DNA of 64,000 bases, taken from positions 868,001-932,000 of the forward strand of contig BLAL01000239.1 in NCBI GenBank assembly GCA_015698045.1, given 5' to 3'. The position numbers were made by a program, and so were the translations under genes. Position 1 is the first letter of the stretch. The number at the start of each line of letters is the position of its first letter. The DNA is from Rhizophagus clarus. Lineage: Eukaryota; Glomeromycota; Glomeromycetes; Glomerales; Glomeraceae. Below, piece by piece: positions 55,701 to 64,000 of this stretch. The notes beneath the pieces are model-generated. The model ran no database searches and had not been told where the DNA came from. It worked only from the letters and a program-made list of their open reading frames with translations.

Positions 55701-57550
55701 ATGGATTTTCCAACATACGATGGAAATATTCAAATGGATAAAAGATATTTAAAAATATTATTACATTTGGCAAAATAATTATGGAGGGTTTTTAAATACT
55801 GCTATATCAATGGTAGATCCTACCATCAAACTTCTGACAGAAATTAATGATATTAAAAATCTTCGTAATGCGCTTAAAGAAGATGTCTTCTTCAAAGTAT
55901 TTAAATTACCAATAAAAGAAAATTAGAATCATTAAAATATGATTTTAATAAAGATGGAAAAAATTCTAAATTATGTTATAACGCTGAAATTAATGATATA
56001 AAAGAACAGAAGAAATATCTTTATAAATCACTTCCAGATGATAATCATTATTCTTATTTTTTAACCGAATTTTATAAGAGAATGGAAAATATTAATTCAA
56101 TGAGTGAATTAATTAAAGAATTTGAAGAGGTTATTACGGATGAAGCAAATTTAAGTGAATCTACTGCCCTATAAAAAATAAGTGTCCGGATAATGTCCAG
56201 AAAATGTCCGGAAAAAAATTCTAAAATATTGTCCGGAAATTCTGGACACTGTGTGTCCGGAAACTGTTCCGAAAACACTGCATTTTCGGGATATTAGGAA
56301 TTTGTCCTGAAATTGTCCGGAAATGTATTTTCGTAAAATTTTGCCACAAAAGATGATCAATGGATAGATGATCATCATTATTCCTTAACCCAAAATTTTT
56401 ATATCATAGATATATAGTATTTTTGCCTGCTCTGCAATTTTAATTAGTACGACAGAAAAGGTTTTGAATGTCAGTTTTGTGCTTTTTGCATTTTTTACAA
56501 AATTAATTTATCCTTTTTTTGAAATAGTATCCAGAATTTGTCCTGAACTTTTTCATGTCCGGAATTTGTCTATCTGGTTTTTTTACTATGTCCAGAATTT
56601 GTCCAGGTTTAACTGTCCAGAATTTGTCCAAAATTTTATACCGAACAAATACTGGACGAATTCAGGACAAAGTTAGGACATGTCAAAATTTTAAGTATCA
56701 GAAGTGTGTCAGACATGTACCAAAAAAGTGGACATTTTCCGGACACATCAGATTTATTCCGGACATTTTCCAGACATTTTTGATAACATTTTCCGGACAT
56801 TTATTTTTTATAGGGCTGTAACTTTAAAACATGTCACCACAGGAAAATATTTAACCTCCGTTGTAGATTTACAATATATGACTGAAAGCAAGAATCAATT
56901 GGTATGCGTATATATTTTTTTTTATATTGTAATTCGTAACTTTCAAGAAGAATAATTTAAATATTTATGGACAATTTAGGTTTTTGCGGGAAATTTGGAT
57001 CTTGATCCAAATGCTTTGTGGATCATAAGGTTTTTGAGTTTAAATAATATTACTAATAAGGAATTAGCTTCTTACAGCAAAACTAGTTGTTATAAATTAC
57101 AACATAAAATTTCTGGAAAACAACTTGGAGTTTTGATGATAGTATTTGATAGTAATAATTATGATGCATCCATTCATAATTTATCTCCATCATCAAGTAA
57201 TATAGAAGGTAATTAAACATATATTATAATTTTCTTTTAAGATAATAGAAAGATTTTTAACAATTATTAATTATTTTATAGTGAGCTGTAATTTGCAAGG
57301 TCTGTATGACGGATTTTGAAAAATTAATCATAGTAAATTAGATAATCATCAAGGTTATTTAAAATCAAATGATATTATTAATCTTATCATTGACAATTTA
57401 AATGGTCGATATTATGATCCAGATAGATTTTTATGTAGTCATGATATTCATTTCACCATTGGAAAGGATGCTTTTCAGGAAGTCGTCTGTCATAATAAAA
57501 CAACAAGGATAAATGATGAGTGGTATATTGAACTTATTAAAAATGTTTAA
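55701..57550 (+). pseudogene. MIR-domain protein pseudogene split by a transposon
   Basis: Homologue of the MIR gene at 4998-6448. Exon 1 starts MDFPTYDGNIQ at 55701, then has a frameshift, a TAA and another frameshift (near 55917). It continues as YNAEINDIKEQKKYLYKSLP and FLTEFYKRMENINSMSELIK up to 56166, where a TCCGGA transposon is inserted. It resumes at 56816 with GKYLTSVVDLQYMTESKNQL (donor at 56900). Exon 2 is 56981-57208 (LDPNALWIIRFLS, HKISGKQLGVL) without the Q/N insert. Exon 3 (57282-57550) has a TGA, then HQGYLKSNDIIN and FQEVVCHNK, and runs directly into DEWYIELIKNV without the fourth-exon intron of the intact gene. Confidence 0.82.
56167..56815. mobile_element. TCCGGA-rich DNA transposon, complete (649 bp), inside the MIR pseudogene
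   Basis: Terminal inverted repeats CCCTATAAAAAATAAGTG / CCCTATAAAAAATAAATG, both followed by TCCGG, bound the element. A 3-bp duplication CTG (56164-56166 and 56816-56818) flanks it. The interior has multiple TGTCCGGA and TCCAGAATTTGTCC motifs and no transposase. Removing it restores the homologous codon order of the MIR gene, which proves the boundaries. The superfamily is open: a 3-bp duplication fits PIF-Harbinger or CMC-type elements. Confidence 0.85.
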
Positions 57551-59374
57551 CAATTGTTTGCAATAAGGTGAATATATATTTTGATTGACAAATGATGATA
57601 AAATAAAAGCAATCAATACTTTATAAATTTGAATAATGTTTATAAGTAAATTCTTTTGCCTTCTGTAGTGCACTTAACGTCTTAACGAAAATATTTCTTT
57701 ACAATATCTAACAATATGAACATTATAAGTTCTGAAAGAACTGAAAAATATTGTTAGAGTTAAAATTTACATAAATATCAAATATGGATCTATAAATATG
57801 TTGCTATAGGCGAATATTTAAATTTCATTGATAACTTCTGTATAGCGCTGCCTATTTATACTAATATATTAAATTTATAATGATATTTCAAGATAGTAAG
57901 TCTTGAGTTGTCAGGATTATTATATTCGTATCTTAATTGTAATGAAATAAAAAAGAAGAAACTTAAGAAAATAAGGATTTGATCTTGAAAAGATTTTTAA
58001 ATTAATGTGATTTGTGAACCAGAATATAAAGAATGTATCATTACGACTAAATATTACACACATCTATCAACATCCGAGAAGTAGTAACAAACTTGAAATA
58101 CTTGGAATGATGATAGTCATCTAAAAAAAAAGAAAAATAAAACGTCAGCAAATGGTTTGTTAGAAGAAAAAAAAGAAAATGGCACTTTACCAAAGTTTGC
58201 GTTTAGGGATATTTGAGGAAGCATCCAAAAAGAAAAAATATGAAATGTCAATAATTAACATTTCATTATAATATTTCGTCACCCACACACTCACACAATA
58301 TAAAAAATACTTAAGCCATGCAATGCCGTAACAAAATAATTATTCATTTAATATTTAGAAATAACTGCAATACAATAATTATATACAGTTTTATATGAAA
58401 ATTGTACAAAATTAAAATTTCAGGAAATCACAATTATTAAGATAATATATATTGGGTAAACTATAGTTCAAATGAAGTTCATAAGAAAAATGTAAAGTTT
58501 CAACGTCCAATTCTTTAAGATTTTAAGTCTTTTAGAAGTCACGTCTCAGAGTAGCATCTTGTACGTCTTTCTTCTTATTAGATATTAAACCTTCTTTGTC
58601 AAATAGACACATAACTATTAAATGCAATATAATTATTTGTGATAGATTGTGTGAATATTATTATTATTATTATTTTAAATAACATAATAATTATAGTTGA
58701 CCACATACTACCCATTTGATAATCGTACATACAGTATATGGCATATCAGACAATCTTTAGGCAGAATAAAACAGTCAACTTCAAAGATAATGTTGTTATA
58801 AAGACGAACCACATGTCATCATTTGCAGCTTTTGTGTAGGAGTACCGGGTCTTACTCCTTTGTTACAGATAGGATGATAGTTTGTCACATCATATATATA
58901 CCCTATCTGCACGAATTTGACCATGCAAAGCCCAGTAAAAAGTTTTTGTCAAGTTTTTATAAAAAAAATGTAAGATATGTTAGTATAACGAATATAATAC
59001 AATTATGAGCATCCATTTGTACAATATTTGTAGCAAACTTAAAACATTTTCGTATAACATTTAAAATAAATTTATCATAAACTTGTATTATTTTTATGTT
59101 GCATTTAAAGAGTAATTTGTTATAAATTTGCAATAAATTCGTATTCCACATTTACATTTTTGTTTCACTGTCACGAACTATAAGATCTCATTTGTTTAAA
59201 ACTTAAAAATATTGCTAAAAATAAATCCTAAGAATGATAGTTAGTATTTTTAATGAGAAAATATGTAAATATACACTGTTTGAATGAATACATTAATAAT
59301 AAAATTAAATGAGTATAAAGTACCTGAAATTAATAAAGGGGTTGTTTCAAAGTCTTCTTTGTTATTAAAATTAT
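57551..59374. other. Intergenic region
   Basis: Around 58090-58290 there are sequences resembling the 51-53 kb array (AACATTTCATT, TTTACCAAAG, GAAGCATCC) but without full splice signals. No gene supported. Confidence 0.45.
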
Positions 59375-61266
59375 TCATACTGCTTTACACTTTCGAGCAG
59401 AACGCCTTGTTGCTAAAGGAGAATCTTTGCTAGATTCTTTTGCTTTATGTTTTTGACCAGTAGTTGCAGTAGCTTCTACATTATCATTATTTGATTGTTT
59501 TGCCTTAGGTCTACGACCAGGGCGCTTTGTTGTTGAAGTAGTATTTTTAACAACTTCTTTTGCTTCAGATTCTTGACCAGAGACTCCTTTATTATCATGG
59601 TTATTTGGTTGTTTTGCTTTAGGTTTATGACCACGCTTTGTTGTTGAAGTAGTATTTTTAACTTCTTTCGCTTCAGATTCTTGACTGGAGACTCCTTTAT
59701 TATCATGGTTATTTGGTTGTTTTGCTTTAGGTTTACGACCACACTTTGTTGTTGAAGTAGTATTCTTAACAACTTCTTTTGCTTCAGATTCATAATCAGA
59801 GACTTCAATGACTTCTTCATTTGGTTGATTTACCTTTAACTTACACCCAGGATTCTTTGATGTTGAAGAAGTATTTTTAGCTTCTTTTACTTCGGATTCT
59901 TGATCAGAGACTTCAATAATTGCTTCATCATCATTATCTGATTGAGGCTTACTAGTAGGACACTTTTCTGCTGAAGAAACATTATTATCAGTTTCTATTG
60001 CTTCACATTCTTGACCAGATGTTTCAACATCTTCATAATTATTATCCGATTGAAGACTGTGATATTTTGTTGCTAAAGAAGTATCATTAAGAATTTTTCT
60101 TGTTTTAGATTTTTGTTTAGAATGTTTTTCAATTTCTAAGAGAAGGTTGCAGTTTTATTAATATTTATTAAAAATAAAAATTATTTAAAGCAAAGAAAAT
60201 ATTTTATTACAGTCACCTGAATGTTGACTTTCTTCATTATTATAATCTTCTTCAATAACTACATCAACTTCATTAGATTTAATTTCATTACAAACAACTC
60301 GTTTTCTTTTAACTCTATTAATATTAACTCTATTGACATTTGCTTTATGGGTCTTGGTACTTTTAATTGTTTCTTGAGTTTAGCACACATTTCTAGTGTT
60401 ATTAATAATTGATCCTATAATTTTTTAAAAAAAAAGAAAATTGTATTTTTTGTAAGATGAATTATGGATTTGTATATAATATACAAGATAATTTACGTCT
60501 ATAATTAACATGTCGACAGATCATCTCACGTTCTGCCCAATCACCAACAGTTTTTGGAAAGGATGGATTTTTCTTATGAAACTAAGGCAAATTAAATAAC
60601 ATTGGATTAAGAAATGTAGAATACTGTAATAAATTTATGATTGCCTACCTTATCAATGCATTTATTAATTTCATTAATAGGCATATCACGATATTCAGTA
60701 GTAGAACATAATGAATACAATTTTTCAGCTACGAGAAGTCTCATAGATTCCTGTAATATATTAAAGTTAGATATTTATAAAACATCTATAGTAGTATTAT
60801 TAATATACCATATAACCACGCCAAATTCTTTTTGGGATATGAAGAAAAGAAGGAATTTTTTGATAGTTTATATTTTTCTTTTTGAATATTGGCTATTTAT
60901 ATATAGTATTTAAAATAATAAATAAAAAATCATGAATTTTATATTTAAAAATAATTGCTACCTGCTTGGGTTCGTCACTAGAAAATTCAGTATCATCTTC
61001 TATAATGGTTGGTTGACTTTTATTAGTTGATTTGTTATTAAGAGGCTCTCTTTTTGTAAAATTTGGCAAGTGGCTTCGATTTGATAATTTTTTTTCTTGT
61101 TTATTTTTCTTTTCCTTCTTAATTATAGAAGTATTTTCAAGTTCTGTGATTTTTTTTTAAGCTCTGCAATTTTTTTTAATGTAACCTCTTCTTCTTTATT
61201 AGTAGTAAAAGAACTATATTCAGAATTGGAAGAACAATCAGACATTTCGTTATTATCATATTCCAT
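59375..61266 (-). CDS. AT-hook-like repeat protein, five exons, with two frame defects
   Basis: Exons 61266-60962, 60750-60649, 60581-60497, 60414-60217 and 60135-59375 join GT-AG with consistent phases (about 483 codons). Exon 1 starts MEYDNNEMSDCSSNSEYSSF; an A-run of nine (61150-61158) must be ten to keep frame. Exons 2-3 hold a helical module with YRDMPINEINKCIDKF and FPKTVGDWAEREMICRHVNY. Exon 4 has an in-frame TAA before TQETIKSTKTHKANV, then the basic NRVKRKR. Exon 5 carries five to six repeats of about 38 aa: an acidic GVSGQESEAKEV, then KNTTSTTKRPGRRPKAKQ. The RPGRRPKAK core resembles an AT-hook, which binds AT-rich DNA in the minor groove. The C-terminus is basic. It is divergent from, and 255 bp away from, the transposase gene at 61522, so a joint role is possible. 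The defects may be errors or early decay. Confidence 0.65.
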
Positions 61267-61521
61267 TGTGAATTTTCAGAAAAGATAAAGGTAACAAATC
61301 TTGGAAAAAAGTATTGCTTAAGAATTTTAAATAATTATGTAATTATGACGTATTAAGCTATATATTGATTGTCTACCATAATTAGCAAAATTTAAAGGTA
61401 CCTTTTGTTATACAAAAAAGGAATGTAGTGTAACAGTTAGATTAGATTTTTGCTGTATTATTTCAATTAACTATTCTTTAATCTTTTTTTATTATCCGAT
61501 TATTAATAAATAATTATCCAA
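61267..61521. promoter_or_regulatory. Shared 255-bp divergent promoter region
   Basis: The region between the start codons of the AT-hook-like gene (minus) and the transposase gene (plus) is AT-rich with no recognisable terminal repeats or TATA box that could be assigned with confidence. Confidence 0.4.
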
Positions 61522-64000
61522 ATGATTAAAAACCGTCAAAAAAAAAAAGAAAAGTAACAAAGGATTATTAATTCTTTGTGATTGTTTGAAATGCAAAAGT
61601 CAAAATTTAGTTTCAATTTCAACATGTACACGTCATCGAAAAAAGTTTTCTCAAGTTGAAAATATTCAAATTTTAGATATTAACGAACAAGAATCTAGCA
61701 AAGATAATAATGAAGATGAGCAAGATCAAAAGTCAAGTGATACCGAGATTTTAGATAGTGAATCACCTGGTTATGAACCAATTTTTCAAGAATTTAGCGA
61801 CAAGTAAGCAATTATAGTACATTTTTTAGATTTTTTTGTTTAATACTAATTAAATTAACCAAATTACTCAAATATTAGTTCTGCATCTGATTGCAAAAAT
61901 AGTGAATTGTCAACAGATGATTCAAATTCAGTATTAAGTACTAGTACACAAAACGAGTCAAATCAAGATAGTGAAAATGGTGAGTAATAGCTTTGTATCA
62001 AATTTTAACATCAAATTTATAATATCTTTAAAATAAACCTTTAAATATATGCAGATTACACAATTGTTATTAATTGTATTTATATTTGTTTTATTTAGAA
62101 AATGCTAATATTCAATTACCTCCCGGATTTCCAGAAGCTTTAAGACTTTTAGAAATAAAATCACATTCTAATATGACAAACAATATGTATCGTGAAATAA
62201 TTAAGGCCTTTAGTGAACAACATGTATCCTTATATCGTGCTACTAATAAATTAGCGAGTTTGGTATCAATTGATCCAGTTTGGATTGATTGCTGTGTGAA
62301 AAGTTGCTGTGCATTTACTGAAAACTTGAAAAATTTACAAGAATGTCCAACTTGTGGAGAGAAAAGATACAAGAGTAATTCAAATGACCAGATTGGCAGG
62401 AAAAAAATGGCATATTTTCCACTTAAAGACAGATTTGTTATTCAATATCAAAACTCAAGCAGGTCACTAGAATTACAGTATAGAAACAACTATACAACAA
62501 GTCAAGAATATTTACAATATAGATCATATGGTGATGTATTTGATGGTGGACGTTACCAGGAATTAGTGAAGAGGGGCACTTTATGGATTATCGAGATATT
62601 GCCTTAATAGCTTCTCTTGATGGTTATAATATATTTAAACAAAAAACGGATGATTGCTGGATAATTTTATTTATTAATGCAAATATTCCACCTGAAAATT
62701 GTGTAAAACGAAATAATCTATTAATTGGAGCTTTGATTCCAGGCCCATCTGCACCAGGTGATTTGAATTCTTTTCTTTATCCAATAATTGAAGAACTCAA
62801 GGAATTAGAACGTAAGAACCTAATTATTTGGATTCTATATAAAATTTGAATAAATTTCTAACAATTGGCTTACTGTATTGCAGATGGAATTAGATGTCAT
62901 GATGGATATACAAACCAAGATTTTATTCTGCATTATTCTGTTGTATCTTGGTCAGGAGATACGCCAGCTCTTGCAAAGCTAATGTGTACAACTGGTCACA
63001 ATTCTTATCAAGGTTGTCGATATTGTGATTTACGTGGAATATGGGAAAATCATGTTTATTTCCCTATAAAACCTCCAAAAGGCAAAACAGGAGTAGCTTA
63101 TAATCCAAATAACCTTCCAAAAAGAACACACCAAGACTATTTAAATAAAATAATAAAATGGAAATCAGCCAAAAATAATAGAGATAAAGAAAGAATAGAA
63201 ACTGCTACTGGTATGTATTGGATGGATTATATTATAAAATACATTATAATTTTATAAAATTTAAGATAAATTCAAAATTCTTCTATATTCTAATAAATCA
63301 AATTAAATTAATACTAGGGGTTAATGGCCAAAGTATACTATTTGAATTAAAATCCACAAAATTTCCAAATTCATTCCCAATTGATATCATGCATTTATTA
63401 TATGAAAACATTCCAGGTTACATGTTCAGGCATTGGTATGGGAGCTTTTACCCTAATAATAATTCTAGTCTAAATATAAATGAATATACTATTCAAAGAA
63501 ATGTATGGAATACAATTGGAGAAACAATGGAAAAAAATAAAAAATCAATGCCAGTAGATTTTGGCCGGCCTCCAAGAAATATTGTTAAATATCATAATGG
63601 TTTTAAGGCAGAAGAATGGGCAAATTGGGTGGTGCTATATTCAATGCCATTATTAAAAGAACATTTACCAAATAAAATAATACAAGGCTGGAGTTTATTT
63701 GTGGCTGCTGTTAGATTATGTCAGAAACGAATAATTTCAATAGCAGATGTTAATGAAATTCAACATTTAATACTTGGTTTCTATAATTATTATGAAAGGT
63801 AAACCAAATATTTAAATTATATTATTTATATTTAAAATATACTGTATTTTAACAAGATTTTTAATTAATAGAATATATTATCATCAAGACCAAGCACGAT
63901 TGCCAGCAATGAAAATATGTTTTCACTATCTTTTGCATTTAGCTGATACTATAAAGATAAATGGCCCATGTTGGAGTACTTGGCAGTTTCCTATGGAAAG
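61522..64000 (+). CDS. Tnp2-type (CACTA/Plavaka-like) transposase, partial at window end
   Basis: Exons: about 61522-61803, 61879-61979, 62099-62811, 62884-63210, 63318-63798 and 63872 to the window end; every junction is GT-AG and in phase. The N-terminus has a Cys pair motif (LCDCLKCK, STCTRHRKK) and an acidic Ser/Glu linker. Then come KSCCAFTENLKNLQECPTCG (zinc-binding), FKQKTDDCWI, VSWSGDTPALAKLMCTTGHN followed by GCRYCDLRG, FPIDIMHLLYENIPGY, and the terminal domain HQDQARLPAMKICFHYLLHL. These are the marks of Tnp2-like transposases of fungal Plavaka/EnSpm elements, which cut and paste DNA. ATG 61522 (MIKNRQKKKRKVTK, an NLS-like start) needs one extra base to join the Cys motif frame, and one base is missing near 62575 (RGTLW versus the frame MDYRDIALIASLDG). 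The gene is probably recently disabled. The C-terminus lies outside the window. Confidence 0.8.

Noticed and set aside
59476-59820. 114-codon Leu/Gln/Lys-rich minus-strand ORF
   Set aside because: Wrong frame of the repeat exon of the AT-hook-like gene.

Overview
The window looks like nuclear DNA of an arbuscular mycorrhizal fungus (Glomeromycotina, Rhizophagus-like). It is very AT-rich with long homopolymers, short GT-AG introns with CTAAC-type branch points, and protein families known to be expanded in those genomes: a MIR-domain protein and a broken paralogue, an F-box protein of about 520 codons, a tyrosine-kinase-like kinase with the HCDLHDGN catalytic loop, a broken Sel1-repeat/kinase gene, and a Tnp2-type transposase. 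The organism call is inference from family content and composition. No rRNA, tRNA or CRISPR array was seen.

Layout. 1-5 kb: intergenic, with one relic of a small basic protein. 5.0-6.4 kb: four-exon MIR gene (-). 6.4-13.2 kb: intergenic with coding relics and a transposon end. 13.2-13.8 kb: two-exon gene for a repetitive Gly/Tyr-rich protein with an N-myristoylation-like start (-). 14.8-16.6 kb: two DNA-transposon remnants and half of a duplicated non-coding block. 17.4, 20.3 and 39.2 kb: three members of an unrecognised 62-63 aa Arg-rich protein family sharing an upstream box and a TATA box. 22.2-23.7 kb: F-box gene with one frameshift. 25.3-27.2 kb: kinase gene preceded by micro-exon-like units. 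28.8-30.5 kb: a short LINE-like retroposon coding only an ORF1-like RRM protein, flanked by a target-site duplication. 35.0-35.9 kb: coiled-coil gene whose intron is made of the same 21-bp repeat as its exon. 41-43.9 kb: TCCGGA-rich transposon and the Sel1/kinase pseudogene. 44.7-47.5 kb: a tandem array of about 90-bp intron-like units. 48.9-54.5 kb: a second ORF1-only retroposon with perfect 15-bp target-site duplications, containing a nested hAT-like MITE and a second exon-intron tandem array. 55.7-57.5 kb: MIR pseudogene split by a TCCGGA transposon. 59.4-64 kb: a divergent pair, an AT-hook-like repeat protein (-) and a Tnp2-type transposase (+) that runs off the window.

The most unusual feature is the array at 44,889-47,238. 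On the minus strand 27 consecutive units each carry a 3' splice consensus (TAG), exactly three variable bases, then a 5' splice consensus (GTAAG or GTAAA); many units also have a CTAAC branch-point motif. Two short coding-like exons starting MGHSNSK precede it. The same kind of unit leads into the kinase gene at 25.9 kb, where the reading phase also joins up. A second array (51.2-53.5 kb) uses exons near 39 nt with the same phase. This suggests tandem multiplication of introns into arrays of 3-nt (or ~39-nt) exons. It is a sequence-based hypothesis needing transcript data.

The rest is a mobile-element graveyard: at least three classes of nested insertions, and GC-richer coding relics lying in otherwise empty AT-rich DNA.
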